Positions 1 through 5,683 of a DNA stretch of 9,222 nt are shown piece by piece; position 1 is the stretch's first letter, and each line of letters starts with the position of its first letter. Under the pieces are notes generated by a model that saw only the letters and a program-made list of their open reading frames with translations, did no database searches and was not told where the DNA came from. This DNA comes from Candidatus Omnitrophota bacterium (GTDB lineage Bacteria > Omnitrophota > Gorgyraeia > Gygaellales > Profunditerraquicolaceae): positions 1-9,222 of the forward strand of contig JAQTMD010000052.1 of the NCBI GenBank assembly GCA_028714595.1, written 5' to 3'. Position numbers and translations under genes: made by a program.

Positions 1-453
1 GGCCCTGGTGCCGCCGGCGACCACCACGTCGAACCCCGACGGCATTGCCGGATTGCGCTTGCCGTCAATGGCCACGGTGATGACTTTCGAGCCGAATTTT
101 TTTGCCGCCTCTTTGACCAGCTGCGGGTTCCCGACCGCGGCGCTGTTCATGGATACTTTGCTTGCCCCGGCCGCCAAGACCAGTTCGATGTCCCCAAGGC
201 TTGCGATGCCGCCGCCCACGGTCAGGGGAACGGTGATCGCCGAGGAAACGTTCTTGACCCACTCCAGGCGCGTCGGGCGGTTCTCGACGGTGGCCGCGAT
301 ACCGAGCATGGCCAGCTCATCCGCGCCTTCTTTCTGGTAGAACGCGGCGTTCTTGACGGGGTCGCCGGCATCCTTGAGGTTCGCGAAATTGACGCCCTTG
401 ACGACCCGGCCCTCTTTCATGTCCAGGCACGGCATGATAACGATCGCACTCAT
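1..453 (-). CDS. hisF: Imidazole glycerol phosphate synthase cyclase subunit HisF, N-terminal 151 codons (3' end outside window)
   Basis: HisF is the (beta/alpha)8 cyclase that, with the glutaminase HisH, converts PRFAR to imidazole glycerol phosphate and AICAR, linking histidine and purine synthesis in the cytoplasm. The visible part aligns without gaps to residues 1-133 of the family. It has the PCLD motif with catalytic D11, K19 in GRVVKG, the NF.NL.DAGDPV segment, the TVGGGI phosphate-binding turn near 78-83, K99 and N103 in KVSMNSAAV, and the second catalytic aspartate D130 in VAIDGKR. The reading frame is still open at base 1, so roughly 100 residues are missing. The ATG at 451-453 follows a GGGGAG ribosome site and gives the standard N-terminus. 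Two positions differ from the Thermotoga maritima enzyme I remember: V5 instead of R5, and G51 instead of D51 (MLGIAA versus FLDITA). It appears to be the first gene of its transcript, as 222 bp of non-coding DNA lie upstream. Confidence 0.93.
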   Translation of the reverse strand, partial: MSAIVIMPCLDMKEGRVVKGVNFANLKDAGDPVKNAAFYQKEGADELAMLGIAATVENRPTRLEWVKNVSSAITVPLTVGGGIASLGDIELVLAAGASKVSMNSAAVGNPQLVKEAAKKFGSKVITVAIDGKRNPAMPSGFDVVVAGGTRA

Positions 454-481
454 AAGCTCCCCGCTCTTTCCACGATACTTC

Positions 482-509
482 TTGACATTCCTCTAAAATG
501 GAGTATACT
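482..509 (+). promoter_or_regulatory. Sigma-70-type promoter facing away from hisF
   Basis: TTGACA (482-487) is a perfect -35 hexamer, followed after 16 bp by TATACT (504-509), one mismatch from the consensus -10. It points toward the plus strand, where no protein gene starts. The predicted start of transcription is around 515-517, and an intrinsic terminator follows at 559-600. The pair is the closest match to the sigma-70 consensus that I noticed in the window. Confidence 0.7.
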
Positions 510-528
510 TAAATCGTAGACAGTACAA
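502..528 (-). promoter_or_regulatory. Possible minus-strand promoter for hisF
   Basis: On the minus strand TTGTAC (528-523) and TATACT (507-502) are separated by 15 bp and point toward hisF, about 50 bp upstream of its start codon. The -10 lies in the palindrome AGTATACT (502-509), which also serves as the -10 of the plus-strand promoter at 482-509. The two promoters would therefore overlap and could exclude each other. The spacer is shorter than the optimal 17 bp, so this assignment is tentative. Confidence 0.35.
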
Positions 529-600
529 GCAGTAGAAACATGCTGTATGTAGTGTCCGCAGAAAAGGCGTCAGTAGCTAACTCGACGCCTTTTCTGTTTT
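516..600 (+). ncRNA. Candidate small RNA of about 85 nt
   Basis: A short transcription unit is predicted from three signals: the near-consensus promoter at 482-509, an A/T-rich body with a hairpin, and an intrinsic terminator at 559-600. The 5' hairpin pairs AGCA (528-531) with TGCT (541-544) around a 9-nt loop. It extends through TAC (524-526) with GTA (545-547) past one bulged A. The 3' hairpin is the terminator. The unit lies wholly in the hisF/pilZ-like intergenic region and opposes all flanking genes. I do not recognise the RNA as a known family. An open frame from the ATG at 540 runs through the terminator and lacks a ribosome site, so a protein product is unlikely. The evidence is structural only. 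Confidence 0.5.
559..600 (+). terminator. Rho-independent terminator
   Basis: A perfect 12-bp stem (AGAAAAGGCGTC at 560-571 with GACGCCTTTTCT at 584-595), extendable by the C559-G596 pair, encloses a 12-nt loop and is followed by TTTT (597-600). The U-tract sits on the plus-strand side, so it best terminates the small RNA. On the minus strand the stem is followed by GCGGACAC and lacks a U-tract, so termination of read-through from the pilZ-like gene is less certain. Confidence 0.72.
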
Positions 601-633
601 ATGGGTGCTGTTGTAACCCTTTTGATTATAAAA

Positions 634-646
634 GTTGCAAAGCAAC
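634..646 (-). terminator. Weak hairpin with short U-tract after the PilZ gene
   Basis: On the minus strand GTTGC-TTT-GCAAC is followed by TTTTAT, about 30 bp past the pilZ-like stop codon. The stem is only 5 bp with a 3-nt loop, so it is at best a weak terminator. It may act together with the GGGGA/TCCCC hairpin just upstream of it. Confidence 0.3.
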
Positions 647-678
647 GGGGTGGCACCTCGGGGAACGTCCCCCCCCTA
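646..678. repeat. GC-rich TAGGG-type inverted-repeat element, copy 1
   Basis: Read on the minus strand this segment starts TAGGGGGGGGACGTTCCCC and continues GAGGTGCCACCCCG. It contains a GGGGA/TCCCC hairpin with a 3-nt loop (plus-strand bases 660-672). The first TAG is the stop codon of the PilZ protein. A related element starts in the same way at the stop codon of the oxidoreductase beta gene (5649-5683). The shared TAGGG...ACG(G)TTC core and palindromic design suggest a REP-like dispersed element. The family identity is inference from only two copies. Confidence 0.4.
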
Positions 679-1020
679 GCGGGAGAGGTCGCGCACGAGC
701 ATGAGGATCTGCTTGACCTGCGCGCGGTCCACGTCGATAAGCTCAAGGCCGATGCGGAAAACCTCTTTCCCGTTTACCGTTACGGGATTGCAGTACACCA
801 CCCTGCCCAGGCCGCCCAGGTTGACGTTCAGCTGGCGGTTGATGATGATGAACTTCAACGCGCCTCCCGGCTCGAAGGCTTGCGGCGAATACATGCCCAC
901 TCCCTCGTAACTCAAATCGATAAGTTCGCAGTCGATAGTGCGCTTGTCCTGCGGGTCGGGCTGCACCACGACGGTACACGACATCCCGAACCTGACGAAC
1001 AACCTGCGTTCACCGACCAT
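676..1020 (-). CDS. PilZ-domain protein, probable cyclic-di-GMP receptor
   Basis: This 114-residue protein consists of one PilZ domain and little else. The arginine motif is present at the N-terminus (R5-R6 with R10 in ERRLFVRF). The second binding motif D-x-S-x-x-G is at D35-S37-G40 (DLSYEGVG), and a RIGLEL strand near 89-94 closes the barrel. These are the residues that bind cyclic di-GMP in known PilZ proteins, so ligand binding is likely. Single-domain PilZ proteins usually pass the signal to motility, polysaccharide or secretion machinery by protein contact. The ATG at 1018-1020 follows a GGAAGG site. The gene begins 51 bp after the histidine kinase stop codon, so the two are probably co-transcribed. 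It ends at a TAG that belongs to a GC-rich repeat element. The target of the protein cannot be read from the sequence. Confidence 0.88.
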   Translation of the reverse strand: MVGERRLFVRFGMSCTVVVQPDPQDKRTIDCELIDLSYEGVGMYSPQAFEPGGALKFIIINRQLNVNLGGLGRVVYCNPVTVNGKEVFRIGLELIDVDRAQVKQILMLVRDLSR

Positions 1021-1071
1021 TCCCTGTCCCTTCCGTTATGCGCTGCATGGAACTTTTGCCCGCTGCAAGCC

Positions 1072-4000
1072 TTAGAGGGCGAGAAAAACGAGCTTGAAGG
1101 TGGTTCCGACGCCGGGTTCACTGGTGACTGTGATGGTCCCCTGGTGCGACTGAACGATGTTGTAGCCGATGGACAACCCCAGGCCCGTGCCTTCTCCCGG
1201 TTCTTTCGTGGTAAAGAAGGGGTCGAATATCTTTTCCAGGTTCTCCTTGGCAATACCGATCCCCGTGTCCGAAATGGAGACCGATACGTGCCTGCCGTCC
1301 GGCTCCGCGTCGGTCTTCAGCGTTATGACCCCGCCCTTCTCCCCGGACGACTCCAGGATGGCCCACCGCGCGTTATTGATCATGTCAAAGATGACCTGCT
1401 CGATAAGCTGTATGTCCCCCGAGATCTGCGGCAGGTCGCTGTTCAGCTGGGTGCCGATGGCGATATTGCTCAGTTTGAGCTCGTTTTCTACAAGGGGGAG
1501 TATGTCTTTAACGGCGACGTTCAAAGAGATCGGCTCGAAGACCCCTTTGGAGGCGCGGGAAAAATTCAACAGCGATTGCGTTATGCTGACGCAGCGCAGG
1601 GCGGAATCCTCGATGTCTTTCAAGATATCCTTGAAATCCTCCAGGCTGAAATCTTTTTTCTGCTGGGCCATGAGCGCGATCAGCTGCACGTTGTTCAGCA
1701 CGCCGGTCAGGGGATTATTGATCTCGTGAGCCACGCCGCCCGCCAGGAGGCCGACCGAGGCCATCTTCGTCGATTGCACGAGCTGCGCGTGGGTCTCTTT
1801 CAGTTTTTCGTACGCCTCCCGCAGCTCCTTTTCCGCATTTTTACGCCCGGTGATGTCTTTGTCCACGCCGCGGTACCCTTTCAGGTTCCCCTCGTTGTCC
1901 AGTATGGGCACGCCGCTGGTAACCAGGCATATCAGTTTGCCGTTCCCGTCGATATTCCAATTCTCCAGCTCCCGTATGGGCTCCTTGCGCACGGCGATCT
2001 CGGAGAAGAGCGCTGCCACCTTCTTTGCCTCGTCCGGCGGCATGAAATCGAACGGGGTCTTGCCGAGGATCTCCTCGGGGGGCCTGTGCAGGATATCGGA
2101 GCCCCTGATCGAACTATAGGTATACACGCCCCGCTCGTCCGTCTCCCACATCCAATCGGCCATGCTGAATATGATGTCCCTGAGCCGCTCCTCGTTCTCC
2201 CGCAGCGTCTCCTCGACCTTCCTGCGCTCCGTGATATCCTGGTTTACGCCGAAGGTCCTGACGGTCCTGCCCCGGTCGTCTTTGACCGCAAAGAAGCGCA
2301 CGGTAACATAACCGGTCTCTCCGTCGGCATATATGATCCGGTGCTCCAGCCGGCGGTTGTACTGCGGGTCGTCGGTCTCGACGGCCTTGCGCGTCTCTTC
2401 GGCGACGATTGCCGCATCGTCGGGGTGCACGAAGCGTTTCGCGTACTCGGCCGACGACATCTGATATCCGCCGGCCTGCTCTGCGGTTGTCCGGTAGACC
2501 GCGTAAAAGGCGTCATTGAACGTGAACGTGTCGCCGGCCACGTCGTATTCCCAGGGGCCCAGGCGCGCGATACTGGCGGCGTTGGACAGCTGTGCCTGGC
2601 TGGTGCGCAGCGTCTCCTCCGCTTTTCTGCTCCCGGTTATATCGCGCACCAGCGCGATCACGCCGGTTATCGCGCCGTTTTTGTCCCGGTGCGGCGTATA
2701 AATACCGCGCACCCATCCCGACTTTCCCGTTGCCGGGATGTAAAAGCGGGTATCGGGGGAAGAGACGGTTTCGCCCAATAACGCGCGCGTCAGCAGCTTA
2801 TCGATACCTTGTTCCTTCAGATGCGGAAAGAGCTCGAACGTGCACTGGCCGATGACGTCGCGCCTCGGCACGCCGGTCATGTCTTCCATGAACGGGTTCC
2901 ATTCCCGTATCCGGAACCCCCGGTCGTACACGATCACTCCTTCGCCGGCGCCTGAAATGACCTCGTGGGTAAACGCCAATGCGTTCTGGAGCGCCTCTTC
3001 CGCCTTTTTGCGCTCGGTGGCATCGCGGAAGCTTCCGATCAAATATTCCTTTCCCGACATCAGGATCTTGGAGGAGCTGATGTCGGCAAAAAAGACGCTG
3101 CCGTCTTTCCTCAGCACGGGCGTATTTACCGCGACGACGAACTCACCCCTGCTCTGCCTTTCAAAAGTATCGAGCACCGACGACAGGCTTTCCCGGGGGT
3201 GGATGTCGTTGATCTTCAGCTTCGTCAACTCTTCCGGGGGATACCCCAGCATCTCGCTTATCTTTTTATTGCCCATCGAGAAGACGTGCGTACGGGCGTC
3301 GACAATGAGTATTCCGTCTTTCGTAGAATCGAATATGGCTTTGAACTTCTGCTCGGATTCTTTTACGCTCTGCTCCATCTCTTTTCGTTTCGAGACGTCG
3401 CGGACGAGCGCCTGGACAAAAACCTCTTTGTTGATGGTAACGGTATTCAGGCTGACTTCGGCCAGGAAAGGGGTGCCGTCGAACCTGGCGTGCACCCATT
3501 CGAAAGATTGCGGCTCGCCGCGCAGGGCGGCATCGATCTTTTCCCGCGCCTTCTCCCGGGAGCGCCTTCCGTCGGGCTGGGTAACGGGAGAAAATCTATA
3601 CGGGGGCTGGCCGACGATCTGCTCCCTCGTGCAGCCGAATATCTCCAGCGCCCGCGCATTGCAATCAATGAACAGGTCGTGCTTCATCAAAAAAATAGCG
3701 TCGCTGGCCGAATTAAAGAGATGGTGGTATTTTTCCTCGTTATCCCGCAGCTCCCTCCTCTGGACGAAGAAATCGAGTATTAAGGCGGCGATCTCGCCGA
3801 ACTCGTCCCCGGAATCCTGAAGCGCGATCATGGGATCCTGGTCGCCCTTCTTCAACGCAGACGAGATCGCGCGAAGCGGGGCGTTGACCCAGTACGTGAC
3901 CAGCACTGCCGTCGTGATCAGAACTGCCAGCATGAGAAAGAAAAAAAGAACGTATTCGTGAGCGCCCATCCTGCCTAAAGTCTCCGAAGCCCCGGAGACG

Positions 4001-4728
4001 CCGTAAAAAGTGACGATCGCCACCGGCTTCTGGTCCCAGCCGGGCAATTCCTGCGAAAAAACGATCAGGTTATGCCTGGTCGCGGTCGTCTGGGGGGACG
4101 GGCTTGCCGGGGACGGGCTTGCCGGCGACGTGCTGGTGACCTTGCAATCGGTCAAATCCGAAATCTCTTGCAGGTACTCTTCGTTCCAGGCATGCGCGAC
4201 AAAAAAATACCCCCGGGGGGGAGTCACCCGCTTGTCATCGTCGCTGGGCTGAATGGCGGCGCCCCGGACCTCCAGCAGGCCGCGGGGGCTTTCGACGAAG
4301 AAATGGAAAAAGACCTCGTTTTTGAAGGCTGTTTTGAAATTCTCCGCCGGGAACGGGGCTTTCTTGATACTCTCGTCGTCCCACTCGTTATAATCGTAGA
4401 TCTGAGAAAATTCGGGGTCGAACACCCAGGCGGCGTTTGCGCCGTACGTCGAAACCCCGTTATTGATATTGACCGCGGCCCATTCCGGGGACCTGGTTTT
4501 GACGAAATCCACCATCTCGCCCCACAGGGAATAATCCCTGGAGAGCGTCTGCAGCGGCAGGTTCTTAAGCTCCAGTATCCGTTCAACGTTCGCTTCTTTC
4601 TCGAGCGTCGCTTCGTCCAGTATCTGCGCTTCCCGCTTCGCATCCATGACCCGCAGGATCGTGAGCGACAATATGAAAAGCCCGAACAGCGTGCCCAGCA
4701 GCAACATTGATTTTGATCGTATATTCAT
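1072..4728 (-). CDS. Membrane-bound CHASE4-HAMP-PAS(x5) sensor histidine kinase
   Basis: This is a 1218-residue class I histidine kinase. A first membrane helix at about 8-26 and a second at about 257-280 enclose an extracytoplasmic domain that looks like CHASE4 (RDYSLWGEMVDFV near 64-76, then the WVFDPEF strand). A Ser-Pro-rich insert lies at 200-212. A HAMP linker (about 275-330) leads into five PAS domains at roughly 330-448, 457-574, 582-700, 708-836 and 845-963. Four PAS boundaries carry the usual D-I/A/V-T/S-x-R-K joint. The kinase core has the H-box VAHEINNPL with phospho-acceptor H1001, the N-box INNARWA (1117-1123), the G1 box DTGIGIA (1154-1160), FDPFFTTK and the G2 box GTGLGLS (1180-1186), so it should be active. 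There is no receiver domain, so the partner regulator is elsewhere. The ribosome site is poor. The signal is unknown, and none of the PAS domains shows a CxxCH haem motif. Confidence 0.93.
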   Translation of the reverse strand: MNIRSKSMLLLGTLFGLFILSLTILRVMDAKREAQILDEATLEKEANVERILELKNLPLQTLSRDYSLWGEMVDFVKTRSPEWAAVNINNGVSTYGANAAWVFDPEFSQIYDYNEWDDESIKKAPFPAENFKTAFKNEVFFHFFVESPRGLLEVRGAAIQPSDDDKRVTPPRGYFFVAHAWNEEYLQEISDLTDCKVTSTSPASPSPASPSPQTTATRHNLIVFSQELPGWDQKPVAIVTFYGVSGASETLGRMGAHEYVLFFFLMLAVLITTAVLVTYWVNAPLRAISSALKKGDQDPMIALQDSGDEFGEIAALILDFFVQRRELRDNEEKYHHLFNSASDAIFLMKHDLFIDCNARALEIFGCTREQIVGQPPYRFSPVTQPDGRRSREKAREKIDAALRGEPQSFEWVHARFDGTPFLAEVSLNTVTINKEVFVQALVRDVSKRKEMEQSVKESEQKFKAIFDSTKDGILIVDARTHVFSMGNKKISEMLGYPPEELTKLKINDIHPRESLSSVLDTFERQSRGEFVVAVNTPVLRKDGSVFFADISSSKILMSGKEYLIGSFRDATERKKAEEALQNALAFTHEVISGAGEGVIVYDRGFRIREWNPFMEDMTGVPRRDVIGQCTFELFPHLKEQGIDKLLTRALLGETVSSPDTRFYIPATGKSGWVRGIYTPHRDKNGAITGVIALVRDITGSRKAEETLRTSQAQLSNAASIARLGPWEYDVAGDTFTFNDAFYAVYRTTAEQAGGYQMSSAEYAKRFVHPDDAAIVAEETRKAVETDDPQYNRRLEHRIIYADGETGYVTVRFFAVKDDRGRTVRTFGVNQDITERRKVEETLRENEERLRDIIFSMADWMWETDERGVYTYSSIRGSDILHRPPEEILGKTPFDFMPPDEAKKVAALFSEIAVRKEPIRELENWNIDGNGKLICLVTSGVPILDNEGNLKGYRGVDKDITGRKNAEKELREAYEKLKETHAQLVQSTKMASVGLLAGGVAHEINNPLTGVLNNVQLIALMAQQKKDFSLEDFKDILKDIEDSALRCVSITQSLLNFSRASKGVFEPISLNVAVKDILPLVENELKLSNIAIGTQLNSDLPQISGDIQLIEQVIFDMINNARWAILESSGEKGGVITLKTDAEPDGRHVSVSISDTGIGIAKENLEKIFDPFFTTKEPGEGTGLGLSIGYNIVQSHQGTITVTSEPGVGTTFKLVFLAL
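4094..4138. repeat. 15-bp tandem repeat encoding a Ser-Pro-rich linker
   Basis: The unit GGGGACGGGCTTGCC occurs twice exactly (4094-4108 and 4109-4123), followed by a degenerate third unit starting GGCGACGTGCTGG. Being 15 bp long it keeps frame and encodes the SPASP repeats at residues 200-212 of the kinase, within the extracytoplasmic domain. Such repeats can expand or contract by slippage and change linker length without breaking the gene. Confidence 0.75.
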
Positions 4729-4793
4729 CGCGTTTTTCTTTTTTGCGGCCGGCGCGTCCTGGTTTACGGCCGCTACTGCCCTCTCCCAGGTCT

Positions 4794-4821
4794 ATTATAC
4801 ACTCTCCGGCCCCGAAATCAA
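4794..4821 (-). promoter_or_regulatory. Promoter for the kinase-PilZ unit
   Basis: On the minus strand TTGATT (4821-4816) and a perfect TATAAT (4799-4794) are separated by 16 bp. Transcription would start near 4787, giving a leader of about 60 nt before the kinase ATG at 4728. The promoter lies in the 108-bp gap after the nitroreductase stop codon. I see no terminator in that gap, so read-through from the upstream cluster may add to kinase expression. Confidence 0.6.
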
Positions 4822-4836
4822 TGCAATGTCTCTTTA

Positions 4837-5457
4837 TTAGAGGAAGCGGACGACCACGTCCAGCGGGCGTTTGGCCGGCGAACTGCCGGGCCTGGCCGCA
4901 TAGCCGACCGGGATGACTGCCATGAACTCTCCCTCGGGCTCTCCCATGAATTCCAGCACTTCTTTTTTTATCAGCACCAGGATCCCCAGCCACACTGCCG
5001 CAAGGCCCAGCGACGCGGCTGCAAGCAATAGGTTCTGGACCGCGGCGGCAGAGCTCTGTATCTCCATGATGCGGAAAAAATCGTGGGCCTGCGCCCTGTC
5101 GACCTTGAACAGCTCGCTGCCCCGCCTGATGAGCTCGCCGGTATTGGCCACGCAGATCACCACCGGCGCCGAGGCGATACTGCGCGAGGCCATGCGCAGC
5201 AGCGCATTGGACGGCCGGGGAAAATCCGCTGCCCTGGCCGCGATAAGCTCCACCAGCCCGTCTTTCTTTCCGCCCCGCAGGACCGCGAATCGCCAGGACT
5301 GCTGGTTGTGCGCGGACGGCGCCTGGTTTGCCGCGTGCAGGATGATGCGCAGGTCAGCATCTCTGACCGGTTTATCCAGGAAATTCCTGATGCTGCGCCG
5401 GCTGTTGATCGTGCGCAGGGTCTCGTTGGCGGATACGGCTCCGGCAGGGTCTTTCAT
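4837..5457 (-). CDS. Nitroreductase-family FMN oxidoreductase
   Basis: This 206-residue protein has the nitroreductase fold, which uses FMN and NAD(P)H (or another donor) to reduce nitro compounds, quinones or flavins. The phosphate-binding RRSIRNF motif is at 20-26 and the FMN-contacting QAPSAHNQQSWRF segment at 45-57. The dimer helix with SSAAAVQNLLLAA is near 135-147, and the GEFMAVIPVGY strand near 176-186. The frame is open further upstream, but I chose the ATG at 5455-5457. It follows a strong AAGGAG site at 5462-5467, and the extra N-terminus would lie over the rubredoxin gene in another frame. The gene starts 13 bp after the rubredoxin stop codon. That closeness suggests rubredoxin and flavoprotein are made together and may exchange electrons, but this is inference. 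The physiological substrate cannot be told from the sequence. There are no iron-sulfur cysteines. Confidence 0.88.
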   Translation of the reverse strand: MKDPAGAVSANETLRTINSRRSIRNFLDKPVRDADLRIILHAANQAPSAHNQQSWRFAVLRGGKKDGLVELIAARAADFPRPSNALLRMASRSIASAPVVICVANTGELIRRGSELFKVDRAQAHDFFRIMEIQSSAAAVQNLLLAAASLGLAAVWLGILVLIKKEVLEFMGEPEGEFMAVIPVGYAARPGSSPAKRPLDVVVRFL

Positions 5458-5470
5458 TGCGCTCCTTTTC

Positions 5471-5629
5471 CTATATCTTGACGAACATGTCTTTGGCGGC
5501 GCCGCAGACCGGGCAAACCCAGCTTTCAGGCAGGTTTTCGAATGCAATGCCGGGCGCGATACCCTGCGTATCGTCGCCTTTGGCGGGATCATAGACATAA
5601 TCGCATACCGTGCACTTATATTTGTCCAT
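5471..5629 (-). CDS. Rubredoxin
   Basis: This 52-residue protein is a classical rubredoxin, a small one-electron carrier with a single iron bound by four cysteines. The ligands are C6 and C9 (KCTVCDYVYDP) and C39 and C42 (VCPVCGA), with the family-typical WVCPVCG run and the aromatic residues Y4, Y11, Y13, F30 and W37 of the core. Its length matches the family exactly. The ATG at 5627-5629 is preceded by a CGGAG site. It lies between the 2-oxoacid oxidoreductase beta gene (52 bp upstream, across a repeat element) and the nitroreductase (13 bp downstream). In anaerobes, rubredoxins commonly deliver electrons to oxygen- and peroxide-reducing enzymes such as superoxide reductase, rubrerythrin or flavodiiron protein. 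None of these is in the window, and the adjacent flavoprotein and hemerythrin are the candidate partners. Confidence 0.96.
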   Translation of the reverse strand: MDKYKCTVCDYVYDPAKGDDTQGIAPGIAFENLPESWVCPVCGAAKDMFVKI

Positions 5630-5648
5630 CCGACAGCTCCGTTATTTC

Positions 5649-5683
5649 AGGGACACTTCCCGCTCTCAATGAGAACCGTCCCT
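5649..5683. repeat. TAGGG-type inverted-repeat element, copy 2
   Basis: The segment is an imperfect palindrome with outer arms AGGGAC (5649-5654) and GTCCCT (5678-5683) and an inner TCT/AGA pairing around CAATG. Read on the minus strand it begins TAGGGACGGTTCTCATTGAG, and its TAG is the stop codon of the oxidoreductase beta gene. It resembles the element at 646-678. It separates the beta gene from rubredoxin and could act as an RNA stability hairpin or a partial attenuator. There is no U-tract after it. Confidence 0.5.

Noticed and set aside
560..595. The strong hairpin as an integron attC or recombination site
   Set aside because: It lacks paired R'/R'' core sites and any cassette or integrase. 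A U-tract and an upstream promoter explain it better as a terminator.
540..740. Small open frame from the ATG at 540 on the plus strand
   Set aside because: It has no ribosome site, reads straight through the terminator stem and then runs antisense to the PilZ gene, with no sign of a real protein.
1169..1729. Further plus-strand frames inside the kinase gene, including 1169-1729 and 2840-3820
   Set aside because: They are low-complexity antisense shadows of a clear kinase reading frame and have no domain signature.
601..2781. A 726-codon open frame on the plus strand across the PilZ and kinase genes
   Set aside because: It is antisense to two well-supported genes, has no ribosome site at its ATG, begins right after the small-RNA terminator and shows no recognisable domain. 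Long antisense frames are common in G+C-rich coding DNA.
4072..4710. Plus-strand frame beginning with a Gly-Arg-rich repeat
   Set aside because: The repeat is the antisense reading of the 15-bp Ser-Pro repeat in the kinase gene, not a separate protein.
5458..5598. N-terminal extension of the nitroreductase to an upstream ATG
   Set aside because: The extra 47 codons overlap the rubredoxin gene in another frame and look like a shadow. The ATG at 5457 has a strong AAGGAG site and fits the family N-terminus.
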